Shown here: positions 54,349 through 63,594 of the stretch, one piece after another
Layout: every line of letters begins with the position of its first letter
Numbering within the stretch: the first letter of the stretch is position 1
DNA from: Deltaproteobacteria bacterium
Lineage (GTDB): Bacteria > Desulfobacterota > Binatia > Binatales > Binataceae
NCBI GenBank assembly: GCA_021780755.1
Contig: JAJXYF010000035.1
Span: 124,001 to 188,000, forward strand
Direction: 5' to 3'
DNA: 64,000 bases
The notes under the pieces: generated by a model
Databases searched by the model: none
The model's input: only the letters and a program-made list of their open reading frames with translations
Told to the model about the DNA's origin: nothing
Translations under genes and position numbers: made by a program

Positions 54349-54594
54349 ATGGGAGTTCTCAAGCGCAAACAGGAAAGCGAAGCGATCACATTCAAGCTGC
54401 CCGCGGCGCTCAAGCGTGAGATCGAACAACTGCGCAGTCGGGCCGAGGACGCGGGCTTCGATCTTGGCGAGACGATCACGGCGGCAATGTGGCGCCTCTG
54501 CAAACAGATTAAGGCCGAGCTCGAAGGTGCCCCCCGTCCGGGCCGGAAACTGAATGGCCGCATAACCGAACCTTCGACGGAGAAACTGCAGTGA
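54349..54594 (+). CDS. Small DUF2274-like helix protein
   Basis: 81 residues with AAGGAGA before the ATG. ESEAITFKLPAALKREIEQL followed by SRAEDAGFDLGETITAAMWR reads as a ribbon-helix-helix-like DNA-binding or relaxosome protein. Small DUF2274 proteins usually follow trbI in trb-type elements, which supports this. Its precise role in transfer is not known to me. Confidence 0.75.
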   Translation: MGVLKRKQESEAITFKLPAALKREIEQLRSRAEDAGFDLGETITAAMWRLCKQIKAELEGAPRPGRKLNGRITEPSTEKLQ

Positions 54595-54661
54595 GGATTC
54601 TCAGGAATTTCTCCGCCGCTTTGCGGCGCGCGGAAGGAGCGGATTGGAAGGGTGCATTGGA

Positions 54662-54762
54662 GAGGGGGGAAGGTCAGTCGTTCGTAGAGCAAGATAAAGG
54701 ACCTGCGGTACGGTGCGGCATTTTCGGCGGATTGCTCAACGAACTCCCGGCCTTCCCCCCTC
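54662..54762. repeat. Long-range 12-bp inverted repeat between the helix protein and traF
   Basis: GAGGGGGGAAGG (54662-54673) is exactly complementary to CCTTCCCCCCTC (54751-54762), with 77 bases between. It occupies the only sizeable non-coding gap (178 bases) inside an otherwise overlapping operon. Its right arm abuts the traF ribosome-binding site (GGAGGGAG). It could be an RNA structure controlling traF or part of an origin of transfer. Confidence 0.6.
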
Positions 54763-54772
54763 GGAGGGAGTC

Positions 54773-55378
54773 ATGATCAGCACACTGTACAGCACGGCAG
54801 AAAACCCCGCCGGATCGCTTACCCAGCGCATTCATTTTCAACAATTGGAAGGCGCGCGTGGACCCATCGGGTCGATGGCCGGAATTGCGATCGCAGCAGC
54901 GGTCCTGATCGCGGTCAGCAATGCGTTCGGCGTGCTGATTTCGAATACGGACAGCGCCGCACCGGCAGGCGTCTATCGTGTCGTCGCTCACGGGATTGAG
55001 CGCGGCGAATTGGTTGCGGCATGCCTGCCGATCACGATCGCTCAGGAAGGTCTCGCACATGGCTATCTTCGCACAGGCGCGTGCGCTGGCAACGCGGAGC
55101 CGGTGGGCAAGATCGTGGGTGCTCTCCCCGGCGATAGCGTCGAGATCGAGCCCGGATGGGTCGCCGTGAACGGCGCACGATTCGCGCGCAGCAGAGTTGC
55201 CACGCATGACAGCGCACACCGCCCGCTTCCGCATGTCGCGTGGGGCAGCCATCGGGTCGCGGCCGGCCAGGTGTGGCTGTTCGGCTTTAACGATCGCCGG
55301 AGTTGGGACTCGCGCTACTTCGGTCCGATTCCGCTCGCGAACGTTAGCGGAAAAATCGAACCGGTCGTGACGTGGTGA
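54773..55378 (+). CDS. traF: Conjugative transfer signal peptidase TraF
   Basis: 201 residues from the ATG at 54773, preceded by CGGAGGGAG. One membrane helix (about 35-58) is followed by the S26-type peptidase core: NTDSAAPAGVYRV with the nucleophilic Ser, EPVGKIVGALPGDSVEIEPG with the Lys, VAVNGARF, and SWDSRYFGPIPLANVSGKIE. TraF proteins process and cyclise the TrbC pilin. This matches the trbC gene farther down the element. Confidence 0.9.
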   Translation: MISTLYSTAENPAGSLTQRIHFQQLEGARGPIGSMAGIAIAAAVLIAVSNAFGVLISNTDSAAPAGVYRVVAHGIERGELVAACLPITIAQEGLAHGYLRTGACAGNAEPVGKIVGALPGDSVEIEPGWVAVNGARFARSRVATHDSAHRPLPHVAWGSHRVAAGQVWLFGFNDRRSWDSRYFGPIPLANVSGKIEPVVTW

Positions 55379-55383
55379 ATGCC

Positions 55384-55794
55384 ATGAACAGCAACGGAAA
55401 TGGAAATGGCAACAGCCACAGCCCCGAGCAGGGACTGCGCGTGCATCATCTCGCCAACCTCGGCGGCTTGATTGCGCTGGCAGGCCTCGATCTGGAGCCG
55501 CCCGACTTTCTGCTGGGCGCCCTGCTGAGCGTCGCACAAGAGGCCGGAGACCTTACGCCCGAGCAGCGGGCGCACGTTGCGACGATCGGGCGGAAGAAGC
55601 TCGACGAACGCGCGACCGGCAAGCGCGCGTGGAAGTCATGGCGGCGCGCGCAGGATCTGCACGCGATCACGCTCAGCACCGGGCAGTTGCGCGAGATCAT
55701 CGAAGCGCTCGGCGGCCGAGCGCCGGAGAGCCCGACCAAACTGGTACTCGCCCTCAGCGAGGCGTTGACCGAGGTGTGCGATGAAACGGCCTAG
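55384..55794 (+). CDS. traD: TraD-like mobilisation accessory protein
   Basis: 136 residues from the ATG at 55384; GTG codons at 55372 and 55375 are alternative starts. After a Gly/Asn/Ser-rich leader, RVHHLANLGGLIALAGLDLE matches the TraC/TraD relaxosome-accessory family that binds near oriT next to the relaxase. The traF stop overlaps this gene's upstream starts, and its own end overlaps the relaxase start by 14 bases. This places it in the right context. Confidence 0.8.
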   Translation: MNSNGNGNGNSHSPEQGLRVHHLANLGGLIALAGLDLEPPDFLLGALLSVAQEAGDLTPEQRAHVATIGRKKLDERATGKRAWKSWRRAQDLHAITLSTGQLREIIEALGGRAPESPTKLVLALSEALTEVCDETA

Positions 55795-56815
55795 GTTCCT
55801 TCGCCAGAAAGAGGTCGATATCAAGCTTCGCCACGAGCATGCGGAACGTCCGCGCAAACTCGTGCCGTGGTGGGCGCGAGCGTTGCGGCGGATAGGCATG
55901 CGGCAGGGGCTGCGGCGACAGCAGCCGAGCGGAAGTCTAAGCGGCGCGCGCGCGGCGCGAGTACGAATCGCGGAACCACCGGCATATGCGCGGCGCAGCG
56001 TGGTCAAGGCCTCGTTCTCGCGCAACCGCCGGAGCGGCGCGTGGGCTGCCCATGCGCGCTACTTGTCGCGGCCCGGCGCGCAGCAGGAAATGGCGAAGGG
56101 ATTGGGCTTCGATGCGGACCGTGAAGACATCGACATGCTTGCCACGGTCAGAGACTGGGAGAAGAGCGACGAACTCATGTGGCGATTCATCGTTTCGCCC
56201 GAGGATGCCGATCGCCTCAATCTTCGCGACCACGTTCGCGAGCTGGTGGGCCAGATGGAACGCGACCTCGACACAAAGCTGGAATGGGTCGCGATCGATC
56301 ACCACAACACCGACGATGCGCATGTTCATCTGCTCGTTCGTGGAGTGCGCGAAAACGGCAGACCACTGGAGATCAACCGCGAGTATTTGGGCTCAGGGCT
56401 GCGTATCCGGAGCCAGGAGATCGCAACGCGGGAGTTAGGTCCGCGGCTGGAGCCGGAGATGTTGCGGTCGCGTGAGCGCGCTGTCAGGCGCGAGCAGTGG
56501 ACCGAGATCGACCGCGCGCTGCAGAGAAAGGCTGATGCAAATGGCCTCGTCACGTATGACCAGTCCCAACCGCCCAGCGAGGGAGCCCGGATTCGATCTG
56601 AACAGGAGATCGATCGCCTGCAGTTCCTTTCATCGCTCGGGCTGGCGCGCCGCGTCGATGAGCGCAGCTGGGAGCTTTCGCAGAACCATGAACGCGAGCT
56701 GCGTGAGCGCCAAGTCTCCAAAGATGTGATCAAGAGTCGTGCGCATAGCCGTCAGCGCACGATCGATTCAGGCATGGATCGGGTCCGTGAACGCGGGAGG
56801 GAGCGCAATGGCTGA
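55781..56815 (+). CDS. Relaxase (VirD2/TraI-like, short form)
   Basis: 344 residues. A basic N-terminal region (about 1-75) is followed by a relaxase core. AAHARYLSRPGAQQ holds a candidate catalytic Tyr. The metal-binding motif lies in WVAIDHHNTDDAHVHLLVRG (about 165-185). It nicks oriT and carries the strand to the recipient. Related DUF3363-type relaxases are about 600 residues or more; this one ends in a charged helix (about 300-344) and lacks the long C-terminal part. Its end overlaps traG by 8 bases, so it is not truncated by frameshift. Confidence 0.85.
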   Translation: MKRPRFLRQKEVDIKLRHEHAERPRKLVPWWARALRRIGMRQGLRRQQPSGSLSGARAARVRIAEPPAYARRSVVKASFSRNRRSGAWAAHARYLSRPGAQQEMAKGLGFDADREDIDMLATVRDWEKSDELMWRFIVSPEDADRLNLRDHVRELVGQMERDLDTKLEWVAIDHHNTDDAHVHLLVRGVRENGRPLEINREYLGSGLRIRSQEIATRELGPRLEPEMLRSRERAVRREQWTEIDRALQRKADANGLVTYDQSQPPSEGARIRSEQEIDRLQFLSSLGLARRVDERSWELSQNHERELRERQVSKDVIKSRAHSRQRTIDSGMDRVRERGRERNG

Positions 56816-58892
56816 ACAGCGGCCCTATCGGCTCCCCGGATTTTCAGTCGACGCGAGGCTGGCACGTGCGAAGCGGCTCGCTTTGCTCTCACTCGTGGGA
56901 GCGTTCCTCGCGATCAACTGGGTGACAACTCAACACGCCGCGATCGTGCTTAACGATGCGTCGTGGCTGGGGCGCCCGCTCTTACGCCTGAAGGGCGGCG
57001 CGATCTACGCACCGTGGTCGTGGATTGTGTGGTGGACCCGCTGGTACTGGGCACCGCAGCTGGAACCGCTCTGGCGACAGTCCGCTCGCGAGGCACTCTA
57101 CCCCATGTCCGTTGTGACGGTGGTTTGTTGCACGGCTATCGCGATGGTGCGGCATGGATGGTTCGCGAACGTCTCAGACCTTCACGGTTCCGCGCGCTGG
57201 GCGACGACGCGTGATCTTAGAGCCGCCCGATTGATCGATCCACGCAGGTCGGTGCGCGAACTGCTGCGAGGGATCAGCGTGAGGTTGCGGATTCTGAGAC
57301 CGGCGGCTCGCCGCGCCGGAATCTACCTCGGTGTTTGGCGGCGGGCTTCGTACATCCGCGATTGTGGCCCCGCACATGTCCTGGTGTTCGCGCCAACGCG
57401 GAGCGGCAAGGGCGTCGGCATCGTGATTCCCACGCTGCTGAGCTGGCCGCACTCGGTCCTGATTCACGACCTTAAGGGCGAAAACTGGGCGCTTACGGCA
57501 GGCGCGCGCAAACGGATGGGTCAGCTCTGTTTGAAGTTCGCACCCGCGTCAGCCGACACCGACGGCGCTCGGTACAATCCGCTCGCGGAGGTCAGACTCC
57601 GGACACCCAACGAGATCCGCGACGTTCGCAACATAGTGCAGATGATCATCGACCCCGACGGGAAGGGGCTGCCCGATCACTGGTCCCGCGAAGGGTCAGC
57701 ATTCCTCACCGGAATGATCCTGGACCAGCTTTATAGCGGACGGGACAAGACTCTCAGTGGACTTGAAGCGCGGTTGTGCGATCCCGGTCAGCCGATCGAC
57801 GACACGATGCAGCAGATTATGCGGTCCGAGCACGATCCATCCGGCTCGCTGGGCTGGACCGATTCGCGCGGAATCCAGACCACGACGCATCCGATTGTCG
57901 CGCGTGCGATGCGCAGCATGCTCGACAAGAGCCCGAACGAACGCTCGGGCGTGATCTCCGAGGTGAAGGGATTTCTCGAGCTTTATCGCGATCCGGTCAT
58001 CGCCGCGAACACCGCGGTGTCCGATTTTCGAATCACCGATCTGATGAATCACGAACGGCCCATGTCGCTTTATATCGAGGTTCCACTCGCCCACAAAAAC
58101 AGCCTCAAGCCGGTGATTCGGCTAATGCTCGGCCAAATCCTTCATCGCCTTACCGAACATCTGGAATTTCGAAATGGCCGAGCGGTGACCGGATATCGCC
58201 ATCGCTTGCTGCTGATGATCGACGAGTTCCCGAGTCTCGGACGCCTCGATGTGTTCGCAGAGTCCCTGTCGTTGGTCGCAGGCTACGGAATCAAAGCGTG
58301 CCTGATCGCGCAGGATCTCAGTCAGATCCACGCCTCATACGGGCACGACGAGGCGATAACCTCCAACTGCCATACGCGCGTCGCATTCGCTCCGAATCGA
58401 ATCGAAACGGCGCGGCTGCTCTCGCAGATGACCGGGGAAACCACGGTGCGCCATGCGCATCGGACCGTATCCAGCTCGGGCGCGAGCGTCTCGGAGCCGG
58501 AAGTGGCCAGACCACTGATCACACCCGATGAAGCGATGCGACTGGGATCCAACGAGGCGTTGATTTTCACCAGTGGGCGTCCAGCGATTCGAGCGACGAA
58601 ACTTCGTTACTACTCCGATCCATCTTTCAAACGGCTCGCGCAAATTGCTCCGTCACCGAAGAGCGATCGCATCGAATACGCCCTGCCTGCGAACGGTATG
58701 AAGCAACCGGAGGACAGCGCAGAGAACTGCATACCGACAGAGATAACGCCGGACCGGGTTGCTATCGGAAAAGTTCGCCGCCACAAGCCAGCACCCGCGG
58801 AACAGCTCTCGTTTCTGAAATCCGCCGTCGAGAACGGGAAGGACGCGGTCGAAGCGCCGAAAGAGGAAGGCGCCAAGGAGAGATTACTGTGA
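56808..58892 (+). CDS. traG: Type IV coupling protein TraG (VirD4-like)
   Basis: 694 residues from the ATG at 56808, preceded by GGGAGGGAG. N-terminal membrane helices (about 24-45 and 98-118) are followed by a TraG/VirD4 ATPase: VSDLHGSARWATTRDLRAA, Walker A APTRSGKGVG (about 195-204), HDLKGENWALTAG, and Walker B LLLMIDEFPSLGRL (about 467-479). It docks the relaxase-DNA complex on the secretion channel. The C-terminal tail (about 620-694) is variable and charged. Confidence 0.96.
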   Translation: MAEQRPYRLPGFSVDARLARAKRLALLSLVGAFLAINWVTTQHAAIVLNDASWLGRPLLRLKGGAIYAPWSWIVWWTRWYWAPQLEPLWRQSAREALYPMSVVTVVCCTAIAMVRHGWFANVSDLHGSARWATTRDLRAARLIDPRRSVRELLRGISVRLRILRPAARRAGIYLGVWRRASYIRDCGPAHVLVFAPTRSGKGVGIVIPTLLSWPHSVLIHDLKGENWALTAGARKRMGQLCLKFAPASADTDGARYNPLAEVRLRTPNEIRDVRNIVQMIIDPDGKGLPDHWSREGSAFLTGMILDQLYSGRDKTLSGLEARLCDPGQPIDDTMQQIMRSEHDPSGSLGWTDSRGIQTTTHPIVARAMRSMLDKSPNERSGVISEVKGFLELYRDPVIAANTAVSDFRITDLMNHERPMSLYIEVPLAHKNSLKPVIRLMLGQILHRLTEHLEFRNGRAVTGYRHRLLLMIDEFPSLGRLDVFAESLSLVAGYGIKACLIAQDLSQIHASYGHDEAITSNCHTRVAFAPNRIETARLLSQMTGETTVRHAHRTVSSSGASVSEPEVARPLITPDEAMRLGSNEALIFTSGRPAIRATKLRYYSDPSFKRLAQIAPSPKSDRIEYALPANGMKQPEDSAENCIPTEITPDRVAIGKVRRHKPAPAEQLSFLKSAVENGKDAVEAPKEEGAKERLL

Positions 58893-59332
58893 GGCGACAA
58901 CTCACTGCTTACCTGAGTGAAGAGGAATTTCATCGGCTTCGCGACGAAGCGGATGAGCGCGGCATCACCCTGTCGCGATATGTGAAGGAGCGTCTCTTTC
59001 AAACCGAAGGCGGCTCCGGGCTGACTTTCTCGGATGCGACACTCGCCGCCGCAGAGAAACGAATCATCCAGGCGAGTCGCACTTCCACGGCGGAAACTCT
59101 GAAACCGCTCGCTCACCAGCTCACCACTCTGCTCGCCATGATCGACCAGTTTGCTCTGAGCATGCTGAGCCATTTGCCCGAGATACCCGAAGCGCAACGC
59201 AAGCAGGCGCTCGCTTCAGGCCAGAGGCGCCATCGCGGGTTGCGAGCCGAAGTGGAGGAAACACTGAAGCGGATGGAAGAGCCAGTGCCGACGCAAAAGA
59301 GCGGCGCCGGCCGCAACGGAGAGTCAGCTTGA
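58889..59332 (+). CDS. Ribbon-helix-helix relaxosome-type protein
   Basis: 147 residues from a GTG at 58889 that overlaps the traG stop (GTGA), with AAGGAGAG upstream. RQLTAYLSEEEFHRLRDEAD followed by ERGITLSRYVKERLF is a ribbon-helix-helix fold of the MobC/CopG type. The rest is helical (about 45-130). A CopG-like gene between traG and trbB is common in trb-type elements. Likely an oriT accessory or operon regulator. Confidence 0.8.
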   Translation: MRRQLTAYLSEEEFHRLRDEADERGITLSRYVKERLFQTEGGSGLTFSDATLAAAEKRIIQASRTSTAETLKPLAHQLTTLLAMIDQFALSMLSHLPEIPEAQRKQALASGQRRHRGLRAEVEETLKRMEEPVPTQKSGAGRNGESA

Positions 59333-60318
59333 TCGCGGCACAGCAGCTTCAGGAGCGTCGCCTGGACGAACTTCTCAGGCGCCAGCTCGGGACAAGAATT
59401 CTGGCGGCGATCGGCGATCCCCAGATCACCGAGATCATCGTCAATGAGGACGGGCGCGTCTGGTTCGAGTCCTACGGCAAGGGAATGCACGAAGCCGGCC
59501 TGCGACTCATCGCGTCGCAGGTAGAGAGCCTCATCGGAACTGTGGCGGCGTCGCTCGGAACTGTAGCCAACGCGAGCAATCCGATCGTGGAGGGCGAATT
59601 GCAGATCGAGGGCATTCGATTCGAAGGCCTCCTTCCACCAGTCGCAAGAAAGCCCTGCTGCGTAATGCGCAAGCCTGCGCAAGTGCTTTACTCGCTCGAC
59701 GACTACGTTCGCGACGAGATCCTCGACAACGCGCATGCGCAGGTTCTGCGCCATGCAATCGATCAACGCCTGAACATCGTCGTCGCCGGAGGCACTGGCA
59801 GCGGCAAGACGACGCTCGCGGGAGCGATGATCAATGAAATGGTCGGGCGCTCCGACCCGAATGAGCGCTATGTGATTATCGAGGACACTCTCGAAATCCA
59901 GTGCCGTGCCCACAATCTTGTCCAGCTTCACACAGCTGAAAGCGCCGACATGACACGCCTGGTCCGCACGACGATGCGGCTACGTCCCGACCGCATCATC
60001 ATCGGCGAGGTCCGCGGCGCCGAAGCGCTCGCTTTGCTGAAGGCATGGAATACCGGCCATCCGGGCGGAGTCACCACGATCCACGCCAATAGTGCACGAG
60101 CTGCGCTGACGAGGCTCTCCAGTCTCGTGCAGGAGGCGGGCGTGCCACCGCAACCAGAACTCATAGCCGAAACCATCAACCTGCTTGTATTCATCGTCCG
60201 CAATTCTGCGAGACGACGAGTCACCGAAGTTGTTCGCGTCGCTGGATACAACGCGCGCGACGGATTCGCGCTTGCGCCTGTGAAGCTGGACGAAGGCCAC
60301 GAAGCCATCAGGGCTTGA
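59329..60318 (+). CDS. trbB: Conjugal transfer ATPase TrbB (VirB11-like)
   Basis: 329 residues from a TTG at 59329 that overlaps the upstream stop, with ACGGAGAG upstream. VirB11 family: [20 protein letters not shown], Walker [17 protein letters not shown] (about 154-162), the Asp box [11 protein letters not shown], and [20 protein letters not shown]-like Walker B block (here [14 protein letters not shown]), then [15 protein letters not shown] hexameric cytoplasmic ATPase for pilus assembly and transport. Confidence 0.96.
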   Translation: MIAAQQLQERRLDELLRRQLGTRILAAIGDPQITEIIVNEDGRVWFESYGKGMHEAGLRLIASQVESLIGTVAASLGTVANASNPIVEGELQIEGIRFEGLLPPVARKPCCVMRKPAQVLYSLDDYVRDEILDNAHAQVLRHAIDQRLNIVVAGGTGSGKTTLAGAMINEMVGRSDPNERYVIIEDTLEIQCRAHNLVQLHTAESADMTRLVRTTMRLRPDRIIIGEVRGAEALALLKAWNTGHPGGVTTIHANSARAALTRLSSLVQEAGVPPQPELIAETINLLVFIVRNSARRRVTEVVRVAGYNARDGFALAPVKLDEGHEAIRA

Positions 60319-60350
60319 GGTTTATTCGATCACCGAAGGAGGTACGTGAA

Positions 60351-60701
60351 ATGAAGCGGCTGCAAGAAAGTAAAAGTGCGTGGAGGAAATGGGCGTCGTC
60401 GATTGCTTATGCATATGGGATCGTCACATTCACATGGCCAGTCAAGGCGTTCGCGGCTGTCGCCGCAGGCGGCGCTCTGCCGTGGGACGCGCCGCTCACG
60501 ACTCTGCAGAACGACCTTCAGGGTCCGGTCGCTCACGCGATCACCACCGCAGCGATCATTGGCACCGGGATCATGTGGTCGGTGAGCGAACACGGAACCG
60601 GCGTGCGGAAAATGTCGTCGCTCGCGTTCGGCGGCTCCTGCGCTCTAGGCGCAACACAACTGATGACGACCTTATTCCCACTCGGTGGAGCACTCTTTTA
60701 G
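60351..60701 (+). CDS. trbC: Conjugal pilin TrbC (VirB2-like)
   Basis: 116 residues from the ATG at 60351 with AAGGAGG upstream. A long signal sequence (WASSIAYAYGIVTFTWPVKA) is cut probably after FAA or AFAAVA. Two hydrophobic helices (about 58-77 and 88-110: HAITTAAIIGTGIMWSV and MSSLAFGGSCALGATQLMTT) follow. This is the TrbC/VirB2 pilin pattern. The mature peptide would be about 80 residues and is the expected substrate of TraF. Confidence 0.9.
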   Translation: MKRLQESKSAWRKWASSIAYAYGIVTFTWPVKAFAAVAAGGALPWDAPLTTLQNDLQGPVAHAITTAAIIGTGIMWSVSEHGTGVRKMSSLAFGGSCALGATQLMTTLFPLGGALF

Positions 60702-60714
60702 GGAGGAAGGGCTG

Positions 60715-61056
60715 ATGGCGGAAAATGAGCGGCGGGTGAGTGCGATTCATCAATCGCTTACTCAGCCAATTCTGCTCGCGGGCGCGGAACGGCCTCTGGC
60801 GATCGCCAACTGGATCACAGCCGCTGCTTTGGTGTTTGGCGGCGGGCTCCACTGGTACACGATTGCAATGGGAACCTTCCTGCTCACGGTTGGCCATTGG
60901 GCGCTGGTTCAGGCGGCGAAATTCGATCCACAGCTCAGCCGGGTTTACGTCCGGCACGTGCATCAGCAGGACTACTACCCCGCTCGCGCCTCAGTTACTG
61001 CGCCGCCACCACGAATCCGGCCGTCCGTACCGATACCAAAGGAGATCCGCGCGTAA
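60715..61056 (+). CDS. trbD: Conjugal transfer protein TrbD (VirB3-like)
   Basis: 113 residues from the ATG at 60715 with GGGAGGAAGGG upstream. AIHQSLTQPILLAGAERPLA is the VirB3 N-terminal signature. One or two membrane helices follow (about 32-66), then a Pro-rich tail. It anchors the VirB4 ATPase at the inner membrane. Confidence 0.92.
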   Translation: MAENERRVSAIHQSLTQPILLAGAERPLAIANWITAAALVFGGGLHWYTIAMGTFLLTVGHWALVQAAKFDPQLSRVYVRHVHQQDYYPARASVTAPPPRIRPSVPIPKEIRA

Positions 61057-61074
61057 TGGTGGAGAGGTGGAACA

Positions 61075-63594
61075 ATGTTTCTCAAAGAGTTCAAGGATTT
61101 AAGACGTAAGCGCGACAAGCTGCGCGGGCTCCCCGATCAGCTCAACTACGCGATCCCAATCGACGACTATACGATCGCGTTGAAGGACGGCGCTTTTCTA
61201 TCGGCCTTCGACTGCTCCGGACTGGACCTCAACTCGGCGAGCGTCGAGGAGCTCGACGCGCATCGCGCCCAGGGCAATCGAGCGCTCGCGCGTCTCGATG
61301 ACGGGTTCCAGTACAACATCGACCTGTTCCGCTATCCGAGCGTCGAATATGCAAGTCGAACGTTTCCCGATCCGGTCAGCGCGGCGCTCGACCGAGAGCG
61401 GGAGGTTCAATACTCCGCCGAGGGCCAGCATTTCGAGACGAGATGCGTTCTGACGATCACGTATCGTCCGCCGGCCGATGCACAAACGCGGATCGCGGGC
61501 ATGTTCCTCTCGGGTGCGCCAAGGCATGTCCACTGGCGCCGACAACTCAACTGGTTCAGGCAGAAACTCCGCGAGTTCGAGGATGCGATCAGTCCGGTGT
61601 GGAAGCTGACCACGCTTGATATGCCTACCCTGCTTTCTCATCTGGCAAGCTGCATAAACGGGCGCATGTGCGAGATCGCCGTGCCGGGAACGCCCACCTA
61701 CCTGGATGCCGTTCTCGGCAATCAGGACCTGATCGCAGGATTCAAGCCGCGCATCGGTGGAAAACACCTTCGCGTGGTCGCTTTGGCTGGGTTTCCGCCC
61801 TTCTCGTTTGCGGAGATGGCCACGTTCCTGAGCGAACTACCCATCTGCTATCGCTACTCGATTCGCGGAATTCCCGTCGGACCGAGAACGGCGATTAACC
61901 AGCTGACCGTTTACCGACGCAACTGGTTCCAAAAGCGACTCGGGCTGCGCGGCATCATCAGCGAGCACTTTGGTTCCGGCGCCGGCGCAGCCTTTCAAAA
62001 CCAGCATGCACTCAAAATGGCGGCTGACGCTGACGAGGCAATCACGGAGGCCGAGGGAGGAGCGGTCCGGTACTGCTACGTCACTCCAAAAGTGATTATC
62101 ACCGAGGACCAAGCCGAGATAGCGGACGAGAACGCGCAGCTCGTCTTCAAAGTTTGCCAGAACATGGGCTTCGACCCGCGAATGGAATCGATAAACGCAG
62201 TTGAGGCGTGGCTCGGATCCCTGCCCGGCCACGGCTGGTATGATGTGCGTCGGCCGCTGGTCAACACCCAGAACCTCGCCGACATTCTCCCGCTGACAAG
62301 CATCTGGCCGGGCCTTACGATGAATCCGTGCCCCTACTATCCGAGGAACACGCCAGCGCTTTGCTACGGCGCGACTAGTGGTAGCACACCCTTCCGGCTG
62401 AACCTGCATGTTGGCGACACCGGCCACACGGGGATCTACGGGCCAACCGGAAGTGGCAAGAGCGTCGCGCTCGGAACGATCGCGGCGAATTTCCGCGCCG
62501 TTCCCGAGGGCCAGGTCTTCTTCTTCGACAAGGGTTACTCGGCCTTTGTTTTGACCAAGGCGCTCGGCGGACAACACCTCGACCTCGGGGAGGACGAGGT
62601 GCCGCTGCAACCGCTTGCACGCATCGATGGAGAGACCGACAGAATGAAGCTCCAGAGTCTGCTGGAGGACTGGCTCGAACTTCAGAGCGTCCGACTGGTT
62701 CCCGCGCAGCGGAAGGCATTGTGGAGGGCGCTTGAACTCGTCGGCGAAGGTCCGCCGGAGCAGCGCACCATCAGCAACCTCGTCACCCAGGTTCAGGACA
62801 ACACTGTGCGGGACGGTCTGAATGCCTTCTCACTTGCCGGCCCGCTCGGGCGCTTTCTCGACGCCGACCATGACGTGATGCTCGAAGGGCGCTTCGTGAC
62901 CTTCGAACTCGAAACGCTCATGGCGATGGGACCGAAAGTTGTCGTGCCTGTCGCCACGTACCTATTCCATCGCATCGATCAACGACTGGACGGCAGACCC
63001 ACGCTCATCATCCTCGACGAAGCATGGATCATGCTCACCAACAGCGTGTTTGGTGCGAAAGTCGAGGAGTGGCTGCGCACCCTGCGCAAGAAAAACGCCG
63101 CTGTTGTTCTGGCGACCCAAAGTCTCGCGGAGATCGCCAATTCGCCTCATCGCGACGTTATTCTGGAGTCGTGTCCGACCAAGCTTTATCTGCCGAACGC
63201 GGAAGCGAAAAATGCTGCGAGCCGCGAGATGTACAGACGCTTCGGACTCTCCGATCGGCAAATCGACATCGTCGCGGATGCCACGCCCAAGCGGCACTAC
63301 TACTACGTCTCGCCTCTCGGACGGCGGCTTTTTCAGTTCTCGTTCGGTCCTGCTGCGCTCGCGTTTATCGGCGCGGGCTCGAAAGACGACGTACTGTCCG
63401 CGCGTCGCATGATCGAGCAGTTCGGCGACCGTTGGACTGTTGAATGGCTTCGCATTCGCGGTCTGCCGGACTGGGCCGAGTACCTCGAGAAGCTTTATCC
63501 ACAACCTGATCCACCCGTCGTATCGCTGATCGGAGCGAACGGAAATTCGTTCCATGCCAACGGGAAGCCCAATCAAGGGGAGATACGTCAATGA
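61075..63594 (+). CDS. trbE: Conjugal transfer ATPase TrbE (VirB4-like)
   Basis: 839 residues with GTGGAGAGG upstream. N-terminal CagE/TrbE/VirB4 domain (about 1-400, including YTIALKDGAFLSAFDCSGLD), then a P-loop ATPase with Walker A GIYGPTGSGKSVALG (about 456-466) and Walker B LIILDEAWIMLTNS (about 644-650). The LATQSLAEIANSPHRDVILE block near 680 is typical. The largest and most conserved energy component of the secretion channel. Confidence 0.97.
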   Translation: MFLKEFKDLRRKRDKLRGLPDQLNYAIPIDDYTIALKDGAFLSAFDCSGLDLNSASVEELDAHRAQGNRALARLDDGFQYNIDLFRYPSVEYASRTFPDPVSAALDREREVQYSAEGQHFETRCVLTITYRPPADAQTRIAGMFLSGAPRHVHWRRQLNWFRQKLREFEDAISPVWKLTTLDMPTLLSHLASCINGRMCEIAVPGTPTYLDAVLGNQDLIAGFKPRIGGKHLRVVALAGFPPFSFAEMATFLSELPICYRYSIRGIPVGPRTAINQLTVYRRNWFQKRLGLRGIISEHFGSGAGAAFQNQHALKMAADADEAITEAEGGAVRYCYVTPKVIITEDQAEIADENAQLVFKVCQNMGFDPRMESINAVEAWLGSLPGHGWYDVRRPLVNTQNLADILPLTSIWPGLTMNPCPYYPRNTPALCYGATSGSTPFRLNLHVGDTGHTGIYGPTGSGKSVALGTIAANFRAVPEGQVFFFDKGYSAFVLTKALGGQHLDLGEDEVPLQPLARIDGETDRMKLQSLLEDWLELQSVRLVPAQRKALWRALELVGEGPPEQRTISNLVTQVQDNTVRDGLNAFSLAGPLGRFLDADHDVMLEGRFVTFELETLMAMGPKVVVPVATYLFHRIDQRLDGRPTLIILDEAWIMLTNSVFGAKVEEWLRTLRKKNAAVVLATQSLAEIANSPHRDVILESCPTKLYLPNAEAKNAASREMYRRFGLSDRQIDIVADATPKRHYYYVSPLGRRLFQFSFGPAALAFIGAGSKDDVLSARRMIEQFGDRWTVEWLRIRGLPDWAEYLEKLYPQPDPPVVSLIGANGNSFHANGKPNQGEIRQ

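Noticed and set aside
54591-54776. 61-codon ORF starting at a GTG overlapping the helix-protein stop
   Set aside because: It covers the inverted repeat and runs into the traF start; sequence looks random.
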